A stretch of DNA of 64,000 nt from Cherax quadricarinatus. Its lineage: Eukaryota; Arthropoda; Malacostraca; Decapoda; Parastacidae. A model generated the notes under the pieces. It saw only the letters and a program-made list of their open reading frames with translations, made no database searches and was not told the origin of the DNA. Position numbers and translations under genes: made by a program. The stretch lies in contig NC_091369.1 in assembly GCF_038502225.1 (NCBI RefSeq), positions 4,522,471-4,586,470 on the forward strand, written 5' to 3'. This document shows positions 35,302-44,875 of this stretch, in pieces. Numbering within the stretch: the first letter of the stretch is position 1; every line of letters starts with the position of its first letter.

Positions 35302-35389
35302 GTCTGGACTCGTCCGATTCCACGAGCAAAACTTACGAGGGCCAGAACCTCAGCTTGGGCAAGAAGAAGAAGAAGAAGCGAAGGCACAG
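35302..35389 (+). CDS. Internal exon of a Vsx/Chx10-like homeobox gene (partial)
   Basis: An 88-nt exon bounded by consensus splice sites. The acceptor is TTGTTTACCTCTGCAG, ending at 35301, with a branch-site-like TACTGAT about 25 nt upstream. The donor is CACAG/GTCAGT, with the intron starting at 35390. It starts in phase 1 and ends in phase 2. It encodes LDSSDSTSKTYEGQNLSLG followed by KKKKKKRRHR, an acidic/serine stretch and then a lysine run. RRHR directly precedes TIFT in Vsx (Chx10) and Goosecoid homeodomains. The long lysine run favours Vsx, a paired-like transcription factor of eye and nervous system. Vertebrate VSX genes, as I recall, also have a small exon here. No homeodomain exon was found elsewhere in the window, implying large introns. 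Family fit is by memory, not search. Confidence 0.72.
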
Positions 35390-36344
35390 GTCAGTACCAA
35401 GAGTTAGAACACTATGAGACAGGGACGCTGGAGGCTGGGAGATAAAGGAAGACTGATAATGGGGGAGTGGGAACGTAAGAAACAGAGGAGAGAAATACAG
35501 AGGGAGAGTGATAATGGGACTAGTCTTCAAGACTACGGTGATCTTCACCAACTGCAGGTCTGAGGGACGGATTACCTCATCTTATCTACATAGTTCTACA
35601 GTCTTCACATTATATCATTGTATTGACGAAGCAACTGGATGGGTTAAACGTCTACAAATAAAGATACCCAGATGTACCTGTATCCAAGTCTTCATCTTGT
35701 CGGTATTGTGTATCATACATGTACAAGCCGGTTATTGTCGTAACGTCTACGTTAAGATACCCAGGTGGCACACAGGTGTCACACAGGTGTCACACAGGTG
35801 TCACACAGGTGCCTTATTCATTAACTTTTACCTAATAAAGGGATCAGAACTAGACAGACTATTTAAATTTGAGTTCTGACGACAGCATTGCACAGGCCTA
35901 CCACTGTTCCAGGTTCTTCCTTACAATGTCACGCACATAAACCAAGCACCAAGTTGTAACAAGGCTTAGAATAATTTGGATCATTACTTATAATTATTAA
36001 GAAATCCTCATCTTCAAGTTAATCTCTGGTGAGTTTTCTTTTAAATTATCTTTACAAATTGATTCCCTACTCGTGTGATCAATGTGACATGACTAGGCCA
36101 GGTCTCTCTCGCTACTCCGATGCTCAGGAATACCCCTCATAGATTTTGTGTCGTCCGTGAGCTCCGAAACTTTAGATATAAACCCTGTTTGCAGATTATG
36201 GTTGTGAAAAACAAAATTGGTTCAGGGATCTGCCCTTGAGGTACGCCACTCAGTCATATTTACGCTTCATTGTGTAAGGTTACTCAATGTTTTAACACGG
36301 GTAAACATTGGTTACGTTGTGGAGGTTGTTGTTGTTGTGTGTGT

Positions 36345-36345
<1 letters not shown>
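35390..36345 (+). other. Presumed intron with a dispersed element copy
   Basis: Bases 35533-35715 contain TGAGGGACGGATTACCTCATC and a CTACAAATAAAGATACCCAG segment, a copy of the ACATGTG dispersed family. Bases 35764-35812 are four CAGGTGTCACAC units. The rest is unique and non-coding as far as I can see. Confidence 0.55.
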
Positions 36346-37325
<980 letters not shown>

Positions 37326-37437
37326 GGGGAGAAGTGAGGAAGGTGGAAAAGAAGCACTGAGGTGAAAAGGAGGAGGGATTACGTGGAAAAGATGGGAAAG
37401 AAATACCCTTTTCTAGTCTAAATTCCCATTATTATCA

Positions 37438-38135
37438 CGTTTCACTCTGTGTAGAGCTTTATCAAGTTATGTTTCACTCTGTGTAGAGCTTTATCAAGTT
37501 ATGTTTCACTCTGTGTAGAGCTTTATCATGTTATGTTTCACTCTGTGTAGAGCTTTATCAAGTTATGCTTCACTCTGTGTAGAGCTTTATCAAGTTATGC
37601 TTCACTCTGTGTAGAGCTTTATCAAGTTATGTTTCACTCTGTGTAGAGCTTTATCAAGTTATGTTTCACTCTGTGTAGAGCTTTATCAAGTTATGTTTCA
37701 CTCTGTGTAGAGCTTTATCATGTTATGCTTCACTCTGTGTAGAGCTTTATCATGTTATGCTTCACTCTGTGTAGAGCTTTATCAAGTTATGTTTCACTCT
37801 GTGTAGAGCTTTATCAAGTTATGTTTCACTCTGTGTAGAGCTTTATCAAGTTATGTTTCACTCTGTGTAGAGCTTTATCAAGTTATGTTTCACTCTGTGT
37901 AGAGCTTTATCAAGTTATGTTTCACTCTGTGTAGAGCTTTATCAAGTTATGTTTCACTCTGTGTAGAGCTTTATCAAGTTATGTTTCACTCTGTGTAGAG
38001 CTTTATCAAGTTATGTTTCACTCTGTGTAGAGCTTTATCTAGTTATGTTTCACTCTGTGTAGAGCTTTATCATGTTATGTTTCACTCTGTGTAGAGCTTT
38101 ATCTAGCTATGTTTCACTCTGTGTAGAGCTTTATC
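37438..38135. repeat. 32-bp minisatellite with CTCTGTGTAGAGCTTTATCA core
   Basis: About 22 nearly identical units of CACTCTGTGTAGAGCTTTAT followed by CAAGTTATGTTT. The core is shared with 28405-28527 and with the TTTATCAAGTCACA part of a dispersed element (43350-43400). Confidence 0.98.
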
Positions 38136-38518
38136 AAGTTATGCTGGTGTTCCTTCACTCTTCTCTCTCTACCTCCCTCTTCTTTTTATCTTCTACCCCC
38201 ACCCCCCCTCCTTTTTCTCCTTCTCCTTCCTCCTCCTCCTCTTCCTTCGCCATTTCTTCTCCTCTCCCTCACCTTCTCTCCCCTCTTATTTTCATTTTTC
38301 TCCCCTCTCCCCAGCTGTTAATTAGTTGACAGCTGCTTTAATTATGATGGGGAGAGGGGAGGGGGATGGGGGAGGGGAGGGGAAAGGGGAAAGGGGGAGG
38401 TGGTAATAACAGGAGTCAACCCAGAGGAATTATATGGTCGGGAACGCCAATATTATAATTAAAAAAATACGACAAATAAATTATAATTTAGAAAATGGGG
38501 TGTCAGTGTGTGTGTGTG
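38136..38518. other. Pyrimidine and G-rich tracts
   Basis: CT/CTCC-rich from 38155 to 38310 and GGGGAGGGG-rich from 38345 to 38400. The intervening sequence is unique with no gene recognised. Confidence 0.6.
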
Positions 38519-38643
38519 AACATAAGAAAGGAGGAGCACTGCAGAAGGCCTACTGGCCCATACAAGGCAGGTACTTATCAACACCAGTCAAACCCAGGTC
38601 CTCCCACCCATGTATATTTGTCCAGTCTCTTTTTAAAGCTACC
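38519..38643 (+). repeat. Dispersed repeat, best copy of GAGGAGCACTGCAG family
   Basis: It begins CATAAGAAAGGAGGAGCACT and continues with CTACTGGCCCATACAAGGC, ACCCAGGTCCTCCCACC and GTCCAGTCTCTTTTTAAAGC. It is interrupted by a short 14-bp array. Confidence 0.85.
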
Positions 38644-38850
38644 CAGGGTCCTGGGACCAGGGTCCTGGGACTAGGGTCCTGGGACCAGGGTCCTGGGACC
38701 AGGGTCCTGGGACCAGGATCCTGGATCCTTGATTGTTTCCAATATACAGAGGTTAAAAAGACACACCTCACTCACACTTCACTTGCACCTCACTCACACC
38801 TCACTCACACCTCACACTTCACTCACACCTCACTCACACCTCACTCTCAA
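38644..38850. repeat. 14-bp and 11-bp short arrays
   Basis: GGACCAGGGTCCTG units (38644-38728), each partly palindromic, then ACTCACACCTC units (38765-38850). Confidence 0.9.
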
Positions 38851-39059
38851 TTTGTCGGTATTTATTACCGAGGTTTATACCAAAACCAGTACTTTCCTGT
38901 GTCTTCTCTAAATCTAAATTTATCTAACTTAAATTAGTTATTTCAGGTTCTGAACGTGATACAAGACCCTCAGTACTTTATTAACATCGCCTTTGTTTAT
39001 TCCCATCATCCACTTATACACCTCAGTATCTCTCATTCTACGTCTCCCAAGAAAGTCTA

Positions 39060-39111
39060 TTATTATTATTATTATTATGAAAAAAAGCGCTAAGCCACAA
39101 GGGCTATACAG
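39060..39111 (-). mobile_element. 52-bp nested retroposon end with 14-bp TSD
   Basis: CCCAAGAAAGTCTA occurs exactly at 39046-39059 and 39112-39125 inside the LINE. The insert is a TTATTATTATT run plus AAAAAAAGCGCTAAGCCACA, GGGCTATACA. Read on the minus strand it ends in a (TAA)n tail. The AGCGCTAA head is shared with 47375-47425 and, reversed, 55080-55100. Confidence 0.85.
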
Positions 39112-39889
39112 CCCAAGAAAGTCTAGAATCAATAATCTAAGTCTGTCTTCATGTTGGAGGTTCCTTACACAGTAAATCATTTTAGTTATTCTTCTCTGTA
39201 TGTTCTCAATGAGTCTGTATCCATCCTGTAGTAAGGGGACCAAAACTGAGCAGCATGATCTAAATGAGGCCTCACTAGTGATGTATAGAGCTGTAAAATA
39301 ACTTTTGGACTTCTGTTACTTATACTTTCTGAGATAAATCTTAGTAATCTGTTGGCCTTGTTGTGCACACTAAGGCACTGCTTTCTTGGCTTTAGATTTC
39401 TGCTTACCATGACTCCCAAGTCTTTTTCACATTCTGTGTGATCAAGCTCTACTTCACCTAGATTATAGCTTCGAGGGTAATTTTCATTGCACTTATCAAC
39501 ACTGAACTTCATCTGCCATTTTTCAGACCAGGACATTCATTTGTTCAAATCCTCCTGGAGTACATTGCTCTCCTCCTCAGAATAAATCATTCGGCCTATT
39601 TTTATATCATCAACAAACTTATGTCACTTGTAATTCCTTCATCAAGGTCATTAATGTAAATTATGAACAAGAGAGGGCCTAAAACTGATCCTTGTGGGAC
39701 GCCACTAGTGACTAATCCCCATTCAGATTTGACCACATTAATGGAAACTTTGCTTTCTATAGGTAAGTCATGACTTTATCATGCTAGAATCTTACCTCCT
39801 ATACCATGAGCTGCCACTTTTCTCAAGAGTGTTTCGTGAGGTACTCTATCGAAGGCTTTACTGAAATCCAGATAAACAACATATTCTTT

Positions 39890-40257
39890 TGTAGATGAAT
39901 GGTTCAAAGAACCGACATGTCGGTTGTCAGACACTGCAACTTCTTGGGATCTTAATACTTGGGAATTCTTCGCTTGCCTAACCCTTGGGCACGACCTAAT
40001 TCCACATTGGACAAATGTGACACCACCTACGACTGCTGCACCTCTCCTGCCATACGGTTTATAAGCTGCTTCTCCGCTCCTATGCCGTATTCTATTCAAG
40101 ATTGATGGACTGACCACATCAACTCAAGGTTGAGGGACTGATTACCTCATTCTCCTCCTGTTCTTCAAGTTTCTCCTTTGTATGAACTGATGAAGCCACT
40201 GTGTGGCGAAACGTTTCCTCAATAAAGATACCCAAGAGCTGCACATGTGTCTAATTT
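39890..40257 (+). mobile_element. 368-bp nested dispersed element with 15-bp TSD
   Basis: AACAACATATTCTTT is repeated exactly at 39875-39889 and 40258-40272 and flanks this insertion in the LINE reverse transcriptase. The insert begins TGTAGATGAATGGTTCAAAG and ends AATAAAGATACCCAAGAGCT, GCACATGTGTCTAATTT. It includes GAGGGACTGATTACCTC and CCACTGTGTGGCGAAACG, the hallmarks of the ACATGTG family. Removing it restores the LINE frame across EYVVYLDF, so the boundaries are firm. A long TSD suggests a LINE-mobilised retroposon. Confidence 0.88.
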
Positions 40258-40640
40258 AACAACATATTCTTTATCACTGTCTACTGCCTCAAATGTTTTA
40301 TTGAAGAAAGTCAGTAAATTTATCAGGCAAGAACGACCTCTCGTGAACCCAAGCTGAGATTCATTAATCAAGGTGACTTCTAATAATATCAGCTATAATT
40401 CTAATAATTTGCCTACTATAGACGTCAGGGTTATTGGACAGTAATTTAAAGGGGTTACATGAACCATCTTCCACATCTCTGGCAGTAAACACGCTCGTTA
40501 ATGACTAAGTTCCAACTTCAGTACCCTGGAAAATAATTCGTCGGGTCCCGGGGACTTATCTTAATATCCATGTCACTCGTGATAGCAATATCAGTCAATT
40601 TGTTATATGTCTTCTTGTGCAACGACTGACAAGAAATCAT

Positions 40641-41420
40641 TAAATAATAGGTACATTTCCTGTTTATTATCTGTCAGCTTTACATCCCTTAATTCTCAGC
40701 GATCCTACTTTTCCCCTCATCCGGTCATGGACCGGGCAGCGGGAGTGTTAAATACCCTCCAGGTGGACTCCAGGTAGACTCCAGGTAGACTCCAGGTAGA
40801 CTCCAGGTAGGCCTTCGTCCTATAATTCTGAAACAGACCTTCTGAATTAGTCTCTAATTCACAAACAACTTTAATTTCCTAGTTACGTCCAGCCTGTCTA
40901 ATTTCCTTATTCACTTCTCTTTTAAACTGAATATATTAGTCAATAAGGCTAATCTCTCCTCTTTTGATGAGCCTATAAATTCCTCCTACTTTTCTCCAGA
41001 AAAATATTGCACCTAGAATACATTTTCTTGACTTTCTAGAAATTCTACCCAGATTCTATTACTAATCCATCTATTTTTATACCTGTTTTTATGCAACAAT
41101 TTATATTTTCTCGTACATATAATGCAACTCCATCCCCTTTTCCCGTTATATTTACGTGGAACAACTTAAACCTTTTAAATTATACCAAGTTTCAGTTAAT
41201 GCAATGACATCAATGTTCTCAGCACATACTACCAAACGTAATTCATTAATTTTATTTCTGGCGCTTCTTATGTTAGCAGAAAATATATTAATGTGCTTTT
41301 TTCCTTCTTCTTCTTTTTCCTATTCAGCTTTGCTTCTACACAATTTCTGTTATTATCATTACCCAGTGTTACTTGATAACTGTTATTGTTAAGATTCACT
41401 ATATCAAAGCCTAAATCAAT
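40641..41420 (-). pseudogene. Minus-strand LINE endonuclease region, broken
   Basis: The minus strand reads ANIRSARNKINELRLVVCAE then NIDVIALTETWYN at about 41180-41290. This is the N-terminal part of the apurinic-type endonuclease of CR1/Jockey-group LINEs, including the E of the TETW motif. A VALYVRE-like block can be traced near 41120 after a frameshift. The stretch 40720-40812 is foreign: a copy of another LINE's 3' UTR ending in ACTCCAGGTAG repeats. Confidence 0.78.
40720..40812 (+). mobile_element. LINE 3' UTR fragment with 11-bp tail repeats
   Basis: GGTCATGGACCGGGCAGCGG then CCTCCAGGTGG and four to five ACTCCAGGTAG units. It matches the 3' end at 29015-29085 and is nested in the opposite-strand LINE. 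Confidence 0.8.
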
Positions 41421-41439
41421 ATTTTCACTCAATACTTTC

Positions 41440-41965
41440 CCTTCCTAAACCCATACCTCTAACTAATCCTAGTTTGAAGCCCTAACAACATCGTCAACAT
41501 AACTAGCAAGAAATCCCACACCTGCCCTAGATAAGTGAACCCCATCTCTGGCATACATGTCATTTCTGCCATAGAAGTGGTCCCAGTTGTCAATGAATGG
41601 TACTGCATTATCCTTACAGTGCTTGTCCAGTCAACAACTAATACCAATTGCTCTGGACAGCCATTCATTTCCAACACTTTCTTAGCAAAATGCCACATAT
41701 AACAGGGCTCCCTCCCTTCTTCCTAATTATGTCTATTGCTGCCCTATACCTTCTAAATCCTCACTTCTACTCTTGCCTACATCATTGCCTCCAGTACTGA
41801 GGCAGATAATAGGATTGATCCCATTATCATACACGGTGTTGTCAAGCCGGCTAACAATATTCTCTATTCCAGCCCCAGGAAAGCAAACCTACTCCCACTC
41901 CTTCAAGCATAAGGCCCTATCCATGTACCTAATCTGACTGTCCCCAACAAGGACAATGTTCTTAC
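41440..41965 (-). pseudogene. LINE ORF1 with SGNH-hydrolase (esterase) domain, broken
   Basis: On the minus strand, LVGDSQIRYMDRALCLKEW (about 41950-41890) carries the GDS nucleophile block. FPGAGIENIVSRLDNTVYDN and INPIICLSTGGNDVGKSRSE (about 41780) give the GGND block. FIDNWDHFYGRNDMYARDGV then HLSRAGVGFLASYVDDVV (about 41600-41490) supplies the DxxH dyad. This is the esterase-type ORF1 known from CR1/L2-group LINEs, thought to act in the retrotransposition ribonucleoprotein. A TAG after KEWE and a frameshift near 41720 inactivate it. It lies immediately upstream of the endonuclease region on the same strand, as expected for ORF1 of the same element. Confidence 0.85.
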
Positions 41966-42491
41966 CTTCCTTGTTCTTCGTCGTGACGTTCCCAGTAATC
42001 GACTCACGTTCGTCGGGTAGCACAGAGAATGGGTTCGGAATTTCCACAGTAGCTTCCTGCCACTACCACCACTACCACCGCTACCACCACCATCACACCA
42101 CTACCACCACCATCACACCATTACCACCACCCCCACCACCACCAACAACAACATACCAACAAACCAATCACTGTTCCCTGTACCCACACAAAACAGCACA
42201 TCAGCTGGGCTGGGGATATGGGAAAAAACACTTCCCCTCACACCCCTGCCTTCCCCCTCACCCATTACTCTGATCACACCCATCCCCCAGCCCATTCTAT
42301 CCACGTAAAAAAAAATAGGCACTACCTTTAAAAAATGAAACAGGTTAATCAACATTAAGGTAGTTAGTGGTTCAACAGGGCGTAACTACCCGCCTCGGGT
42401 CAATATTGGCTAGTTTATTTGGGCTAATATTAGCGTCAGGTAGTGTACCGTCGCACCGTTTAACGTAACCACTGACGCAACGTTACCAGGT
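41966..42491. other. Unassigned with CAC/ACC trinucleotide tract
   Basis: Bases 42058-42160 are CCACTACCACC-type repeats. The rest is unique with no gene. It may include more of the LINE 5' region. Confidence 0.5.
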
Positions 42492-42791
42492 GTTGATGAT
42501 TAAGATACATGTATACCAACTGGATACCTTCATTGTTTAGCGTATCGACTACACAGTAGGTTTCTTCAGTCACATACAGAGGCAGCAGATGTAGTTCTGG
42601 AGTGAAGATGATATTATCAGTCCATCAACCTTAGAGAAATTGTGTCTGAGGTGGTCAGTCTCATCCAGCTGAACTCTTCTCCAGGCTGAGGGACTGACCA
42701 CCTCTGTATTTGACTGAGAAGCCTGCTGTGTAGGCGGAACGTTTCAGCAATTAAGATACCCAACTGTTGCACATGTGTCTTAATCATCAAC
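42492..42791 (+). mobile_element. 300-bp element with 21-bp terminal inverted repeats
   Basis: GTTGATGATTAAGATACATG (42492) and CATGTGTCTTAATCATCAAC (ending 42791) are inverted termini matching at 20 of 21 positions. The interior carries GGGACTGACCACCTC and GCTGTGTAGGCGGAACGTTTC, then AATTAAGATACCC, which are ACATGTG family motifs. No coding capacity. Confidence 0.82.
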
Positions 42792-43209
42792 TCGTCAATA
42801 TTTTATATAATTTTCATTAATATAGTCAAGTTTACAGTTATTGATGTACAGTCAAGTTTACCGAAGCTAAAATCCTCAGAGGCTGCTACATTTTCCTGCC
42901 TTGAAATCCTAACAGATTTCGTTCCAGATTAGACTCCCCTGACTAACTTCTAGGTTCCTGGGGCCTGTATATATAACACACCTAAGATCCCCATTTTCTG
43001 CATTCTAGAAATCCCATCCCTCCTGTAAGCAGTCCATCCTTGAAGACGTAATTGTGGGACTGACCACCTCAAAACTACGTGTTTTGAGGGAGTGATGGAC
43101 TGACTATATTGTCTTTAAATCTCTACTACTTCTGCTGCCTCCTCTGTACCCGACTGAGGAAGCCTACTGTGCAGGCGATAAGTTTCGGAATTAAGATACC
43201 TAACACTAG
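42792..43209. repeat. Unassigned, then a further ACATGTG-family copy
   Basis: Bases 43020-43208 contain GTGGGACTGACCACCTC and GAGGAAGCCTACTGTGCAGG, then TTAAGATACC. The stretch before it is unique. Confidence 0.65.
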
Positions 43210-43800
43210 TTGCCATCCCTTCTCCAGTGTGGAATATTACACATGACAGGGCTCGGTTCTTGGGCCCTAATTATATCCCTCACTATCCTATGCCCGGTAA
43301 GCAGGTCTTCTCACCTATTAAAAAAAAGACACAAATGCAATACAATTAGCAACGTTTCGCCCACACAGTGGACTTTATCAAGTCACAAACAGATCTACCT
43401 GGGTAAAGAGCACATGGATATTTATCTCCACTCTCTTCTTCCCAGCATCATTATCTCCAGCGGTGATGCAGATGTAGAGATGCTGTCATTACTAGTCATG
43501 ATATTTTGCTAATCTGCTGGTTATACCCTCTATTCAAGCCCCAGGAAAACACACCTCTGCCTCCTCTTCCTTGTTACATCTCTGTCCATAAATCTAATCT
43601 AGGAACTTCCAACGTCTAGATCATCCTGACCTCCACTAGATGCTCTCTCTGTGTCCTCAATCACTAAACCACATTTGTCTGGCAACAGGGTGATAGAATT
43701 GGTAGTAGCAACAGCTGTCTCTTCGACCTGCCTTATCTTCACCTTTAAGTCTTTCTTGTCTACCAGTTTCCACTCCTTGTGGCTGGTATCATCAGAATCC
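43210..43800 (-). pseudogene. Second LINE ORF1 (SGNH) remnant, interrupted
   Basis: On the minus strand, TNSITLLPDKCGLVIEDTER (about 43680) precedes a degraded LDVGSS-stop-IRFMDRDV, equivalent to the VGDSQIRYMDR block. ICITAGDNDAGKKRV (about 43450) is equivalent to ICLSTGGNDVGK. A reversed dispersed fragment is inserted at about 43326-43420 (GCAACGTTTCGCCCACACAG, then TTTATCAAGTCAC). The DxxH block was not found. Confidence 0.68.
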
Positions 43801-44027
43801 TCTTCCTTCAGGAGATGAATCTTGCTCTCCTCTCTGTGAGGTTGTACTTCCTTCCTTCATTCCCCAGGTTCTGCCTTCATCTGAAGGCACAGCTGCTAGA
43901 AAGTGCATTGCTAGCAAGGAATGAATTGTAAGTTCCGTGCTAGTGCTACTTAAGGAACTAGCACAGAAAAATTCACAAGAAGTCTTAGTAGAGCACAAAT
44001 CATTCTCTTCACTACCACACCACCACC

Positions 44028-44415
44028 ACCAGTGCCACACCACCACTGCCACACTACCATTTACTACCACACCACCGCCACCAGTGCCACACCACCACTG
44101 CCACACTACCATTTACTACCACACCACCGCCACCAGTGCCACACCACCACTGCCACACTACCATTTACTACCACACCACCGCCACCAGTGCCACACCACC
44201 ACTGCCACACTACCATTTACTACCACACCACCACCACCAGTGCCACACCACCACTGCCACACTACAATTTACTACCACACCACCGCCACCAGTGCCACAC
44301 CACCACTGCCACACTACCATTTACTACCACACCACCACCACCAGTGCCACACCACCACTGCCACACTACCATTTACTACCACACCACCACCACCAGTGCC
44401 ACACCACTAGTGTCA
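44028..44415. repeat. 52-bp minisatellite
   Basis: About seven and a half units of CAGTGCCACACCACCACTGC, CACACTACCATTTACTACCA, CACCACCRCCAC. Bases 44416-44875 are CCACC-rich then unique, with no gene recognised. Confidence 0.96.
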
Positions 44416-44875
44416 CACCATCAGTGCCACACCACCAGTGCCACACTACCACTCAGCCCAAACTGGCTGTCGTTACTGGTGCAGACAATCACTACTGTGT
44501 ACAGTAATTGGACAAGTGATGCCGCCCGCTAATTGGGACAGCCTCAGTGCCGACACACAGCTTGTCTAGTGCCACCCTACCACCCCTGCCACCCACGCCA
44601 CCCCTCCTCCAGCCACCCTCTCACTCCCTGCAACTCCTTACCCTACCAACCTTTACCATGTCAGCTCTTACCCTGCCACCATTTTCTCTGCCACCCTCAT
44701 ATCATCAATGTCCAGCCAAATCATCAATGTCTAACATATAACCTAAATAATTTCTCAGAACACAAACACATCCACAGGAAAGCGGATTTGATCCCTGGAT
44801 CAGATCCACCAGAGGGCACCTTCTTCCAGATCCTTCCTGTCTTTTGTTTACATTCTAGCGGTGGACGGAACAGAA

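Larger units (their letters stand above)
38938..40640 (-). pseudogene. Minus-strand LINE reverse transcriptase, broken
   Basis: From high to low coordinate, the minus strand first gives SPITLTSIVGKLLEL-like sequence (about 40440). QLGFTRGRSCLINLL (about 40340) follows, then VYLDFSKAFDRVPHETLL (about 39830), the first catalytic-Asp block. [18 protein letters not shown] (about 39600) carries the VDD catalytic pair. SEKWQMKFSVDKC (39530), YNLGEVELDHTECEKDLGVM (39450) and LQLYTSLVRPHLDHAAQFWS (39290) are the thumb and C-terminal regions. The order matches CR1/Jockey-group LINEs. Stops, frameshifts and two insertions (39890-40257, 39060-39111) inactivate it. Confidence 0.88.
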
